Notes under the pieces: generated by a model | Databases searched by the model: none | Told to the model about the DNA's origin: nothing | Seen by the model: only the letters and a program-made list of their open reading frames with translations | From: Palleronia abyssalis | GTDB lineage: Bacteria > Pseudomonadota > Alphaproteobacteria > Rhodobacterales > Rhodobacteraceae | Length of the DNA: 64,000 nt | Direction of reading: 5' to 3' | NCBI RefSeq assembly: GCF_900302445.1 | Contig: NZ_ONZF01000004.1 | Span: forward strand, 186,001 to 250,000 | Shown here: one piece after another, positions 54,896 to 63,288 of the stretch | Layout: each line of letters starts with the position of its first letter | Position numbering within the stretch: the first letter of the stretch is position 1 | Translations under genes and position numbers: made by a program

Positions 54896-56191
54896 ATGAA
54901 TGCGCCCCATCGCGACGAAGGCTTCTTCACAAAAAGCCTGTCCCAGATCGACCCCGAGCTTTCCGCCGCCATGGGTCAGGAGCTTGGCCGTCAACGCGAC
55001 GAGATCGAGCTGATCGCCTCCGAAAACATCGTCAGCCGGGCGGTCATGGAAGCCCAGGGGTCCGTGCTGACGAACAAGTACGCCGAAGGCTATCCGGGCA
55101 AGCGGTATTATGGCGGGTGCCAGTATGTCGACATCGCCGAGACCTTGGCGATCGATCGCGCCAAGCAACTGTTCGATTGCGGGTTCGCGAACGTGCAGCC
55201 CAATTCGGGCAGCCAGGCCAACCAGGGCGTCTTCACCGCGCTTCTGCAGCCGGGCGACACCATCCTGGGGATGAGCCTGGATGCCGGTGGGCACCTGACC
55301 CATGGCGCCAAGCCCAACCAGTCGGGCAAGTGGTTCAACGCCATCCAGTACGGCGTGAAGCGCGACGACATGCTGCCCGACTACGATCAGGTCGAAGATC
55401 TGGCGAAACAGCATCAGCCCAAGATGATCATCGCTGGCGGCTCGGCCATTCCGCGCGTGATCGACTTCGCCCGCATGCGTCAGATCGCCGACAGCGTTGG
55501 GGCCTATCTGCTGGTCGACATGGCCCATTTCGCGGGGCTGGTGGCGGCTGGCGAATACCCCTCGCCCTTCCCGCATGCGCATGTCGCGACCACGACGACG
55601 CACAAGACCCTGCGCGGTCCGCGCGGCGGCATGATCCTGACGAACGACGAAGCGCTGGCCAAGAAGTTCAACTCGGCCATCTTCCCCGGCATCCAGGGCG
55701 GTCCCCTGATGCACGTGATCGCCGCCAAGGCCGTGGCCTTTGGCGAGGCGCTTCAGCCTGGGTTCAAGGCGTACCAGCAGCAGGTCATCCTGAATGCGCA
55801 GGCGCTGGCCGATCAGCTGATGAAGGGCGGTCTGGATATCGTGACGAACGGCACCGACAGCCACGTTCTTTTGGTCGACCTGCGGCCTAAGGGCGTGAAG
55901 GGCAACGCCACCGAAACGGCGTTGGGCCGGGCGCACATCACCTGCAACAAGAACGGCATCCCCTTCGACGACGAAAAGCCGACGATCACGTCGGGGATTC
56001 GTCTGGGCTCGCCGGCCGGCACCACCCGCGGTTTTGGAGAGCCGGAGTTCCGCCAGATCGCGGACTGGATCGTTCAGGTTGTAGACGGCCTCGCCGCGAA
56101 CGGGCCTGACGGGAACACCGAGGTCGAAGCCAAGGTGCGCAGCGAAGTCGCCGAGCTTTGCGGCCGCTACCCGATCTACCCCGATCTGTAA
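54896..56191 (+). CDS. glyA: Serine hydroxymethyltransferase
   Basis: A 431-residue PLP enzyme that interconverts serine and glycine with tetrahydrofolate. The PLP lysine is Lys237 ([15 protein letters not shown]). [29 protein letters not shown] and [13 protein letters not shown] are typical. AAAGGAACGCCCG precedes the ATG. The upstream 134 bases are GC-rich with a possible hairpin, but I could not assign a riboswitch. Confidence 0.97.
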   Translation: MNAPHRDEGFFTKSLSQIDPELSAAMGQELGRQRDEIELIASENIVSRAVMEAQGSVLTNKYAEGYPGKRYYGGCQYVDIAETLAIDRAKQLFDCGFANVQPNSGSQANQGVFTALLQPGDTILGMSLDAGGHLTHGAKPNQSGKWFNAIQYGVKRDDMLPDYDQVEDLAKQHQPKMIIAGGSAIPRVIDFARMRQIADSVGAYLLVDMAHFAGLVAAGEYPSPFPHAHVATTTTHKTLRGPRGGMILTNDEALAKKFNSAIFPGIQGGPLMHVIAAKAVAFGEALQPGFKAYQQQVILNAQALADQLMKGGLDIVTNGTDSHVLLVDLRPKGVKGNATETALGRAHITCNKNGIPFDDEKPTITSGIRLGSPAGTTRGFGEPEFRQIADWIVQVVDGLAANGPDGNTEVEAKVRSEVAELCGRYPIYPDL

Positions 56192-56242
56192 TCGAACCAG
56201 GCGCCCCCTCATAGGGGGGTCGCATCCTTGCATGGTCACCAC

Positions 56243-56992
56243 ATGAAGCTGAACACGGTCGTCACGGGCCCCGAGGACGGTCCCCCGCTTCTGATCGCGC
56301 ACGGGCTTTTCGGCTCGGCGCGAAATTGGGGCGTCATCCAGAAACGGCTGTCCGACGTGTTTCGCGTGACTGTGGTGGACATGCGCAATCATGGCAGCTC
56401 GGGCTGGGTGGATGTGCACGATTATCCCGCCATGGCCGAAGATTTGGCCGAGACGCTTGATGGACCCAGTCACATCCTGGGCCATTCCATGGGCGGAAAG
56501 GCCGCCATGGCGCTGGCTCTCACCCGCCCCGAGCTTGTTGATCGCCTAATCGTCGCGGATATTGCGCCAGTGGCCTATACCCATACGCAGAGCCACCTTG
56601 TGGAGGCGATGCAACAGCTCCCGGTGGACAAGCTGGACACGCGTCGCGCGGCCGACGAGGCCTTATCGGAAACGGTCGACTCTCCGGGCGTCAGGGCGTT
56701 CCTACTGCAAAGCCTGGATGTCCAGGCCAAGCGGTGGGCGTTGAACCTGGGTGTCCTGGGGCGGGAAATGGCAAAGATCGTCGGCTGGCCCGATCTGACC
56801 GGCTCTTGTGAGGCACCGACGTTGTTTCTTGCAGGCGGGGAAAGCGACTATGTCACGCGAGGGGATCGGGACGCCATACGCGCGCTGTTCCCTCACGCGC
56901 GGTTCGCCGCGATCCCGGGGGCGGGGCATTGGCTCCACGCGGAAAAGCCGCGGGAATTCGAAGCCGCGATCCGAGCTTTTCTTGCTGCGTGA
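56243..56992 (+). CDS. Alpha/beta hydrolase, YbfF-like esterase
   Basis: A 249-residue hydrolase: IAHGLFGSARNWGVIQKRL (oxyanion region), VDMRNHGSSG, nucleophile Ser in LGHSMGGKAAMALAL and catalytic His in IPGAGHWLHAEKP. This set is typical of YbfF and ABHD11-type esterases acting on acyl-CoA or simple esters. Start ATG 56243; TTG 56228 is an in-frame alternative. Confidence 0.88.
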   Translation: MKLNTVVTGPEDGPPLLIAHGLFGSARNWGVIQKRLSDVFRVTVVDMRNHGSSGWVDVHDYPAMAEDLAETLDGPSHILGHSMGGKAAMALALTRPELVDRLIVADIAPVAYTHTQSHLVEAMQQLPVDKLDTRRAADEALSETVDSPGVRAFLLQSLDVQAKRWALNLGVLGREMAKIVGWPDLTGSCEAPTLFLAGGESDYVTRGDRDAIRALFPHARFAAIPGAGHWLHAEKPREFEAAIRAFLAA

Positions 56993-56995
56993 CGG

Positions 56996-57484
56996 TCAGC
57001 TCGTCCGCTTTGGCAGCATCCGCCCTACAACGCCGTCCCGTTTCGTCAGGTGCCGCACCGCCCCGAGGATGTGCGCCGCGATCAGCGCCAGAAGAACCTT
57101 GGACGTGATTGCATGCACCTGCGCGACGAGATGTGATCCGGTCAAAACGGCCAGAAGTCCCGCCAGCGGCATGCCGATAAGAACGACATAAAACAGAATG
57201 TGATTCCCGCGCGAGATCTTCTGAAGCCAACTCGGCTCTGTCCTCGGCGGCGCCGGCGCGCCATAGCGGCGGCGGACGGCGATGCGGCCCAGCATCGCGA
57301 TCAGGATGGACGTGCCGATCACGCCATGAACCACCGCTGTGCCCGTTGCTCCTGCTTCGAGAGAGAGCCCCTGTTCAAAGGCGGACGCCATGCCACCGCC
57401 GGTGAAGAACTGAAATGCGACCAACCCGACGACAAGCCAGTGCAGGCCGATCTGTCTCTGAGCATATGTGTCAGAAGGTGTCAT
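56996..57484 (-). CDS. Cytochrome b561-type membrane protein
   Basis: A 162-residue four-helix haem protein. Candidate haem ligands are His15 (GLHWLVVG), His53 (VVHGVIG), His95 (GNHILFYV), His124 (QVHAITSK) and His138 (AAHILGA). The layout matches the Ni/Fe-hydrogenase/b561 family that moves electrons between the quinone pool and the periplasm. ATG 57484 is the likely start. It converges with the esterase gene. Confidence 0.85.
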   Translation of the reverse strand: MTPSDTYAQRQIGLHWLVVGLVAFQFFTGGGMASAFEQGLSLEAGATGTAVVHGVIGTSILIAMLGRIAVRRRYGAPAPPRTEPSWLQKISRGNHILFYVVLIGMPLAGLLAVLTGSHLVAQVHAITSKVLLALIAAHILGAVRHLTKRDGVVGRMLPKRTS

Positions 57485-57581
57485 TTTGGTATCCTGTTGT
57501 TTCCTCTCGGTCCCAACCGGACAAACCCGTCTTCGTGCCCGGGATGCGACAAGATGGCATACCCCAGAACACTCCACAAAC

Positions 57582-57609
57582 GAAAAACGCCGCCCAGCAG
57601 GGGGCGGCA
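57582..57609 (-). terminator. Rho-independent terminator after rpmG
   Basis: On the minus strand GCCGCCCC-CTGCT-GGGCGGC is followed by GTTTTTCG. It lies 25 bases after the rpmG stop. Confidence 0.72.
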
Positions 57610-57633
57610 TCTTCGATTGAATGGTCGGCAAGA

Positions 57634-57801
57634 TTACTTGATCTTGCCTTCCTTGTATTCGACATGCTTGCGCGCGACGGGGTCGTATTTCCGGACCGAC
57701 ATCTTTTCGGTCATCGTGCGCGCGTTCTTCTTGGTCACGTAGAAGTGCCCCGTATCCGCCGTCGAGTTCAGGCGGATCTTGATGGTTGTCGGCTTCGCCA
57801 T
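57634..57801 (-). CDS. rpmG: 50S ribosomal protein L33
   Basis: A 55-residue L33 read on the minus strand: [40 protein letters not shown] and the end [10 protein letters not shown]. This is the cysteine-free (zinc-independent) form, as in most alphaproteobacteria. GAGGAGATAGAGT precedes the ATG. Monocistronic with its own terminator. Confidence 0.96.
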   Translation of the reverse strand: MAKPTTIKIRLNSTADTGHFYVTKKNARTMTEKMSVRKYDPVARKHVEYKEGKIK

Positions 57802-57907
57802 ACTCTATCTCCTCGGTCGGGCGGCGCGGCCACCCCGGACTGAAATCCGTTGCAGAAAGCTGAAGCCGCCTTCTACGCGCTGCGCCAGCCCTGTCAACCT
57901 CTAACGC

Positions 57908-58336
57908 TCAGGATGCTTTGGCGTTTCCCATCTCGCGTGAGACCACGAGAAGGCGCACAATTCGACCATGGCGGTCGCGCATCGGCGAGACCGTAACGTC
58001 CCACAGCTTCGGCCACTTGTTCATCGTCGGGCAATTGCCCACGAAACGGACGACCTCTCCAAGACGGCTGCGCGTGACCGCGTTCCGCAGCACATGTCGC
58101 ATGTTTTCGGGCCATAGAACCCACCACTCAAGCCCGATGACCGCTTCTTTCCGGGCAACTTCCATCGCGCACAGGCCATTCTCGCTGACACCGCCGATGC
58201 GTCCATCCAGATCAACCAGCTTGACGCAATGTCCCGCCCGCCCCAGATAACCGAGCGTCACGACCGGGGTGCAACCGTCCATCTCTTCCACGAGCTTTCG
58301 GTCGTCCCCGAGGTGACTGTAGTTGATGCCGGTCAT
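57908..58336 (-). CDS. PAS-domain protein without output domain
   Basis: A 142-residue protein with one PAS-like fold: LGYLGRAGHCVKLVDLDGRIGGVSENGLCAMEV, LEWWVLWPENMRHVLRNAVTRSRLGEVVRF and NKWPKLWDVTVSPMRDRHGRIVRLLVVSREM. No kinase, cyclase or DNA-binding part follows. The GGVSENG and WPEN elements resemble PAS domains of roseobacter signalling proteins. It has three cysteines (residues 22, 37 and about 56). GGGAGGAATCGC precedes the ATG. Confidence 0.75.
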   Translation of the reverse strand: MTGINYSHLGDDRKLVEEMDGCTPVVTLGYLGRAGHCVKLVDLDGRIGGVSENGLCAMEVARKEAVIGLEWWVLWPENMRHVLRNAVTRSRLGEVVRFVGNCPTMNKWPKLWDVTVSPMRDRHGRIVRLLVVSREMGNAKAS

Positions 58337-58399
58337 GCGATTCCTCCCAGTCGTTCGGAGGAGATACTACGTCAACTAAAGTTAGAAAAGCGTTTCGGC

Positions 58400-58783
58400 G
58401 CGCGGATGACCTGTAAGCCGGATTCTGTATCCGGTCTGCACCGGATGGTGACCATTCCTCTCGTCCTGCCGTTGCCGACAGGCTTTAGCTGCCTACCCGG
58501 GACCCTGGCGGAAGCAGCCCTGGATCCCCTATTCGGCATTGCTCCCGGTGGGGCTTGCCATGCGGGGACCGTTGCCGGCCCCCCGGTGGGCTCTTACTCC
58601 ACCTTTTCACCCTTGCCTGCGGACGAATCCGTCGGCGGTCTGTTCTCTGTGGCGCTTTCCGTCGGGTCGCCGGCGGGTTGCCCCGCCGATCCCCGCCCGG
58701 GCGTTACCCGGCACCGTCGCTTCCTGGAGTCCGGACTTTCCTCGTGGCCCGAAAGCCACGCGGTCACCCGGTCATCCGCGCCG
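58400..58783 (-). ncRNA. rnpB: RNase P RNA (class A)
   Basis: Catalytic RNA that trims tRNA 5' ends. On the minus strand the P1 strand GCGCGGATGAC starts near 58781 and pairs with GTCATCCGCGC near 58400. The conserved core sequences GAGGAAAGTCCGGACTCC and GGTGAAAAGGTGGAGTAAGAGCCCACC and the 3' ACAGAATCCGGCTTA are all in the right order. The ends are given to within a few bases. It lies directly after the amidase gene on the same strand. Confidence 0.95.
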
Positions 58784-58790
58784 AGGATGT

Positions 58791-59468
58791 CTAGCCGTTG
58801 GCCGGCACCGGGTCAATCGCTGCCTGCCCGGCAAGCCCCTTCAAAATACCAAGATCACGCGAGTCAGCTGGGCCGCTCGCATGCGGTCGATGCCGCAGCC
58901 GCAGTGCCGCCAGTTTTGCCTCGATTGACGCATTGGAGGTATAGCCAGCGCGGGCCAGGGCATTCTGAAGGTCGCCTTCCGCTTCCCCGCCCGGGGTCGG
59001 GGCCGCCAAGCCTAGCCTCGCAAAACGGGTCCAGTCGAAGCGTGGTCCCGGATCGACCTTCCGCCCCGGCGCACAGTCTGAATGGCCGATGACGCGGGCC
59101 GCGGGGATGGACCAGCGGGCCTTGATCCCGCGCAGGACCAGCTGCAGCGCGTTCATCTGGGCATGGGCAAACGGCATTTGCCCGTCATTGCAAAGCTCCA
59201 CGCCGATGGAATGGCTGTTCACATCCCGGACAGGTCCCCAAGCACCGGCCCCGGCGTGCCATGCCCGTTCGCTCTCGGGCACCAACCGGACCACACGCCC
59301 CTGCCGGTCGATCAGGTAATGGGCCGACACCTCCGCTTCCGGATCGCTGAGACGCGCGATTGCCCGCTCCGGGCACCGCATGGCCGTGAAATGGAGGACA
59401 ACGAGGTCGGGCAAAACCCCGCCCCGACGCGGCCCATGGTTGGGCGAGGGTCGGTCGTGGAACTTCAG
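58791..59468 (-). CDS. N-acetylmuramoyl-L-alanine amidase, AmpD-like (CTG start)
   Basis: Amidase_2 domain protein of about 225 residues. Zn ligands are His in VVLHFTAM and His in RVIGHSDCAPGRKVDPGP, with the catalytic HSIGVELCNDG segment between. AmpD cleaves anhydro-muropeptides in peptidoglycan recycling. Family similarity (KFHDRPSPNHGPRRGGVLPD) begins exactly at CTG 59468, two bases after the previous stop TGA (TGA-A-CTG) and with AGGG upstream. No ATG, GTG or TTG fits nearby. The C-terminal tail (about 165-225) has no assigned domain. Confidence 0.85.
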   Translation of the reverse strand: MKFHDRPSPNHGPRRGGVLPDLVVLHFTAMRCPERAIARLSDPEAEVSAHYLIDRQGRVVRLVPESERAWHAGAGAWGPVRDVNSHSIGVELCNDGQMPFAHAQMNALQLVLRGIKARWSIPAARVIGHSDCAPGRKVDPGPRFDWTRFARLGLAAPTPGGEAEGDLQNALARAGYTSNASIEAKLAALRLRHRPHASGPADSRDLGILKGLAGQAAIDPVPANG

Positions 59469-59469
59469 T

Positions 59470-60210
59470 TCAGCCCTGCGCCGCCCGGAACGGGGCGGGG
59501 TCCCAGCTGCAGGCAAATCCGTCGCCGTCGGGATCCACCCCCAGGCGGTCACGCTCGGGGCCGCCCTCAGCCAGGAAGGCCTCTTGCGCCAGATCGGGCG
59601 AGGCAAAACCGGCACAGGCGCTCCGGAAGCGCCGTTCCTGGAAGAAGCCGCCGCGCCGATAGACAGGCTGCCCCACGACATTCGTTGTGTTCAGGGCGTA
59701 TTGAACGATGTTCGGCCCCGACTGACCTTCCCGCTGCGGAACGGCACGGGGCTGAACGACCTGATACTGCGCGCGGTTGCGGGCCAGCCGTTCGGCATCC
59801 GATTCGATGGTTTCACGCGCGGAAACGGCCGCGAAGCTCTGCTCGTCGGAAATTCCCGGGCTGCTCGACGGGGCGGGCGCCGACGCAGCGGCGGCGGGGC
59901 CGCTCTCAGGCAGGGCCGCCGTATCTATGGTGCCGGACGGGGGAAGTCCTTGGCCCCCGGCCGGCAGACCGGCGGCCTGCAACTCTTCTGAGGAAATCAC
60001 GGGATTGGTCGGCACGGCGGCCGCGGGCGCACTGGCAGTCTGACGATCCTGCGCCAGACGGGCGGCCTCGTAGCTTTCATAATCGCCGAACCCCACGCCG
60101 CGTCCGATATCGACGCGGCTTGGCGTGAAGTCCGGATTGCTTTCCGGCACCGACTGGGCACAGGCAGCCGCGAAGGCGCACAGCAGGATCGAAGGTAGAA
60201 GACGCGTCAT
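59470..60210 (-). CDS. Excalibur-domain lipoprotein
   Basis: A lipoprotein of about 246 residues. The signal peptide TRLLPSILLCAFAAAC ends at a lipobox (AAA-C, Cys16). A Pro/Ala/Ser-rich region (about 60-120) leads to a conserved block QPVYRRGGFFQERRFRSACAGFASPDLAQEAFLAEGG. The C terminus has the excalibur-type calcium motif DPDGDGFACSWDP. ATG 60216 two codons earlier is an alternative start. Its stop is coupled to the amidase start. Confidence 0.8.
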   Translation of the reverse strand: MTRLLPSILLCAFAAACAQSVPESNPDFTPSRVDIGRGVGFGDYESYEAARLAQDRQTASAPAAAVPTNPVISSEELQAAGLPAGGQGLPPSGTIDTAALPESGPAAAASAPAPSSSPGISDEQSFAAVSARETIESDAERLARNRAQYQVVQPRAVPQREGQSGPNIVQYALNTTNVVGQPVYRRGGFFQERRFRSACAGFASPDLAQEAFLAEGGPERDRLGVDPDGDGFACSWDPAPFRAAQG

Positions 60211-60257
60211 AACCATGTCCGTTCTATACCTCGAAAAACACCCAAGGTGCGCAATCC

Positions 60258-61730
60258 CTACCACCAGCGATCCGGTTTGGCCACAAAGCCGGCCGCACGT
60301 TCCAGTGCATAGGCGACGTTCAGAAGATCGCCCTCTTCGAACGGCCGGCCGATCAACTGCAGCCCCAGCGGCAGGCCGGTTGCCCCCTGCCCCGTCGGCA
60401 CGCTGATGCCGGGCAGGCCTGCCAGATTTACCGTTACCGTGAACACGTCGTTGAGGTACATCTGCACCGGATCGGCGTGCGCCATTTCCCCCAGACCGAA
60501 CGCGGCAGACGGCGTCGTCGGCGTCAGGATGGCGTCCACCCCCTGCGCGAAGACCTCGTCGAAATCACGCTTGATCAGGGTCCGGACCTTGCGGGCGCGA
60601 TTGTAGTAGGCGTCGTAGAAGCCCGCGGACAGGACGTAGGTGCCAACCATGATGCGGCGCTTGACCTCGTCTCCGAACCCTTCGGCGCGGGTCTTCTCGT
60701 ACATCTCGGTCACGCCATCGCCCTGATCGGGGACGGCACGGCGCCCGAACCGGACGCCGTCATAACGCGCGAGGTTCGAGGACGCCTCGGCAGGCGCAAT
60801 CACGTAATAGGTCGGCAGCGCATATTTCGTATGCGGCAGCGAGACATCTACGACCTTCGCGCCGGCATCCACAAGCATCTGCCGCCCTTCGGACCAAAGG
60901 CGGTCGATCTCCTCGGGCATGCCGTCGACGCGGTATTCTTTGGGCAAGCCAATGGTCTTGCCCTTGATGTCGCCGGTCAGCGCCGCCTCGAAATCGGGGA
61001 CGGCTATGTCAACGCTGGTCGAATCCAGCGGATCGTGTCCCGCCATCTCGCGCAGCAGGATCGCGGCGTCGCGCACGTCTTTCGTCATCGGCCCCGCCTG
61101 GTCCAGCGACGAGGCGAAGGCCACGATCCCGAACCGCGAACACCGCCCGTAGGTCGGCTTCAAGCCCGTGATCCCGGTGAAGGCTGCAGGCTGGCGGATC
61201 GACCCGCCCGTGTCGGTGCCGGTCGCTCCCAGGCACAGATCGGCCGCCACCGCCGTCGCCGACCCGCCCGAGCTGCCACCCGGCGTCAGCTTGCGGTCGT
61301 CCACCTTCCAGGGGTTCACCGCGTCGCCATAGACGCTGCTTTCGTTGGACGAGCCCATGGCGAACTCGTCCATGTTCAGCTTGCCCAGCATGACCGCACC
61401 CGACGCCCACAGCTTTGTGGTCACGGTGGACTCGTATTCGGGGCGGAATCCTTCGAGGATGCGGCTGGCCGCCTGGCTGTCGACCCCGCGCACACAGAAC
61501 AGGTCCTTGATGCCCAGAGGGATGCCGTTCAGCGCGCCGCCCTCGCCACGGGCATCGGCGGATTTCGCCTGCTCCATCGCTTTTTCGGGTGTCTTATGGA
61601 CGAAAGCGCCCAGCGCATCGGCGGCGTCGATCGCCGTCAGGCAGGCTTCGGTCAGCTCAGCGCTGGTGAAGTCGCCCTTCTTCAGCCCGTCGCGGGCGGC
61701 GGCGATGGTCAGGGTGTTCAGATCGGTCAT
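60258..61730 (-). CDS. gatA: Glutamyl-tRNA(Gln) amidotransferase subunit A
   Basis: Amidase of 490 residues that supplies ammonia for converting Glu-tRNA(Gln) to Gln-tRNA(Gln). The Ser-cisSer-Lys triad is visible: Lys in GIKDLF, Ser in [14 protein letters not shown], and the second Ser in [28 protein letters not shown] precedes ATG 61730. It lies ten bases after gatC. No gatB is in this window. Confidence 0.97.
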   Translation of the reverse strand: MTDLNTLTIAAARDGLKKGDFTSAELTEACLTAIDAADALGAFVHKTPEKAMEQAKSADARGEGGALNGIPLGIKDLFCVRGVDSQAASRILEGFRPEYESTVTTKLWASGAVMLGKLNMDEFAMGSSNESSVYGDAVNPWKVDDRKLTPGGSSGGSATAVAADLCLGATGTDTGGSIRQPAAFTGITGLKPTYGRCSRFGIVAFASSLDQAGPMTKDVRDAAILLREMAGHDPLDSTSVDIAVPDFEAALTGDIKGKTIGLPKEYRVDGMPEEIDRLWSEGRQMLVDAGAKVVDVSLPHTKYALPTYYVIAPAEASSNLARYDGVRFGRRAVPDQGDGVTEMYEKTRAEGFGDEVKRRIMVGTYVLSAGFYDAYYNRARKVRTLIKRDFDEVFAQGVDAILTPTTPSAAFGLGEMAHADPVQMYLNDVFTVTVNLAGLPGISVPTGQGATGLPLGLQLIGRPFEEGDLLNVAYALERAAGFVAKPDRWW

Positions 61731-61740
61731 GTTCCAGCCC

Positions 61741-62028
61741 TCACTCGACCACTTTCGGGACCGCGAAGAAGCCCTCGCGGGCATCCGGCGCGTTATTCAG
61801 CACGGCCTTCTGCTGGCCGCCATCGGTCACCACGTCCTCGCGCCGCTTCAGCCGCTGGGGCGTGACGCTGGTCATGGGCTCGACGCCGTCGATATCCACT
61901 TCCGAGAGCTGTTCGATGAAGCCGAGGATGTCGTTGAACTCTCCCGCCAGGGCGGGCAGGTCATTGTCCTCGACGCGGATGCGGGCAAGTTTCGCCACCC
62001 GGCGTGCGGTCTCGATGTCGATCGACAT
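61741..62028 (-). CDS. gatC: Glutamyl-tRNA(Gln) amidotransferase subunit C
   Basis: A 95-residue GatC that stabilises GatA and Gat[41 protein letters not shown], then the C-terminal [18 protein letters not shown]. First gene of gatC-gatA. It starts at ATG 62028, with 31 bases back to the ceramidase-family gene on the same strand. Confidence 0.96.
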   Translation of the reverse strand: MSIDIETARRVAKLARIRVEDNDLPALAGEFNDILGFIEQLSEVDIDGVEPMTSVTPQRLKRREDVVTDGGQQKAVLNNAPDAREGFFAVPKVVE

Positions 62029-62059
62029 GGGGCACCTCTGAACTCTGTCGTTCGGGGCT

Positions 62060-62710
62060 TTACCCGCCGGTCCCCGCCGGTTCAAGGCGGTGCCGTCGCA
62101 GGACGGTGATCATCCATCCCAACATCGCCGCATTCAAAAGATGCCAGGCGAAATGCGTGCCGACCGGCCACCAATCGCACAGCGCCATGTCCAGGGATCG
62201 CGCCAGCAGCGAAAGACAAAGAACCCCCGCCCCGACCAGAAGCCCCGACGACACCCCGGGCAACCGGTGGCGCAGAAGCACCCCGTATGCCGCGATCAGA
62301 AGCGGGACGGGCCAGTAGAAGGACGACACGGCGAAGCCGGGCAGCCGGTCGAAGATCCAGCCGGTCGCCGTGGCATAGGGAAAGAAGGCGAGCACCCCCA
62401 GGGCCGCCGCCCAGACCGGCCACCCCCAGAAGCGGCGGTTCGCGGCATAGATGTAGGTCAGGATATACAGCAGGATCGGCAGCGTGTCGGTCAGCGCGGC
62501 CCAGCGCGTGGCATAGGTGTGAAACAGCCCCGACCCGATGCCTATGGCGAACAGTATGGCGCACAGCACACGTTCGATCCCGCGGGCATTCGGCCACAGC
62601 CAAAGCGCCGCCGCCATGAAGGCCACATTGGTGACCGCGTTCGCGGGTTCGGACCAAAGACCGGGGCCCATCCGTTCGCAATAGGCGTTCACCTGCTCAG
62701 ACCAGTCCAT
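62060..62710 (-). CDS. Alkaline ceramidase-family (CREST) membrane protein
   Basis: A 216-residue protein with seven predicted helices. Metal/catalytic residues of the ceramidase/CREST superfamily are present: Glu21 and Asn24 ([14 protein letters not shown]), His64 ([10 protein letters not shown]), Asp75 (AALTDTLPI), and His186/His190 ([10 protein letters not shown], HxxxH). Eukaryotic members hydrolyse ceramides. Bacterial substrates are mostly unknown; this one could act on ceramide-like or amide lipids. ATG 62710; the longer frame to 62725 is less likely. Confidence 0.83.
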   Translation of the reverse strand: MDWSEQVNAYCERMGPGLWSEPANAVTNVAFMAAALWLWPNARGIERVLCAILFAIGIGSGLFHTYATRWAALTDTLPILLYILTYIYAANRRFWGWPVWAAALGVLAFFPYATATGWIFDRLPGFAVSSFYWPVPLLIAAYGVLLRHRLPGVSSGLLVGAGVLCLSLLARSLDMALCDWWPVGTHFAWHLLNAAMLGWMITVLRRHRLEPAGTGG

Positions 62711-62749
62711 GCGTCCCTCTTCCACGGTGCCGCATACGGAGGTGACGGA

Positions 62750-63226
62750 TCAGAAGCCGTCTGCCAATGCGACCCGATCCCCCACTGCGACATCACCGCC
62801 AGAAATGACGCTTGCATACCAGCCACCATGGCCCCGCACGGCGCTATAGCCACCGGCGCCGAACGTCTCTTCCATGCGCGAACACGGCGGGCACGGCCCC
62901 TCGATCCGCAAGACGGCGTCGCCCAACCTGACGTCCTCCCTCTTCAGGGCCGCCAGATTGATCCCGGCCACCGCGACGTTGCGGCGCAGATCTTCTGGTG
63001 GAACGACATCCCGTCCAAGAAGTGCCGCGATCACCGGCAGGTGCTCGGCCTGGATCAGCGTTACGGCGCGCTTACCCGGCCGCCCATGATCCCCCTCTAG
63101 ACCTTGTTCAACGATCCGCGCGGCATCGACCGCCTGCACCTGTGCACGTCGCCCGGACCGCACGCCGATCCACGTCACCCGCCCGGTCTGTGCGTGGCGG
63201 GCCATCATCGCCTTCAGATCCGTCAT
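62750..63226 (-). CDS. MOSC-domain protein
   Basis: A 158-residue single MOSC domain (molybdenum cofactor sulfurase C-terminal): WIGVRSGRR, GLEGDHGRPGKRAVTLIQAEHL, the core LRRNVAVAGINLAALKREDVRLGDAVL and the conserved Cys pair in GPCPPCSRMEE. MOSC proteins bind Mo cofactor through such a cysteine and reduce N-hydroxylated or sulfurated substrates. ATG 63226 is the likely start. It is divergent from the MBL gene. Confidence 0.88.
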   Translation of the reverse strand: MTDLKAMMARHAQTGRVTWIGVRSGRRAQVQAVDAARIVEQGLEGDHGRPGKRAVTLIQAEHLPVIAALLGRDVVPPEDLRRNVAVAGINLAALKREDVRLGDAVLRIEGPCPPCSRMEETFGAGGYSAVRGHGGWYASVISGGDVAVGDRVALADGF

Positions 63227-63288
63227 CCTGACATGCCGCCTTTCCGTTCTAGCTTGCCGCCCAACTGCCACCCCACGGAGGATGATCC

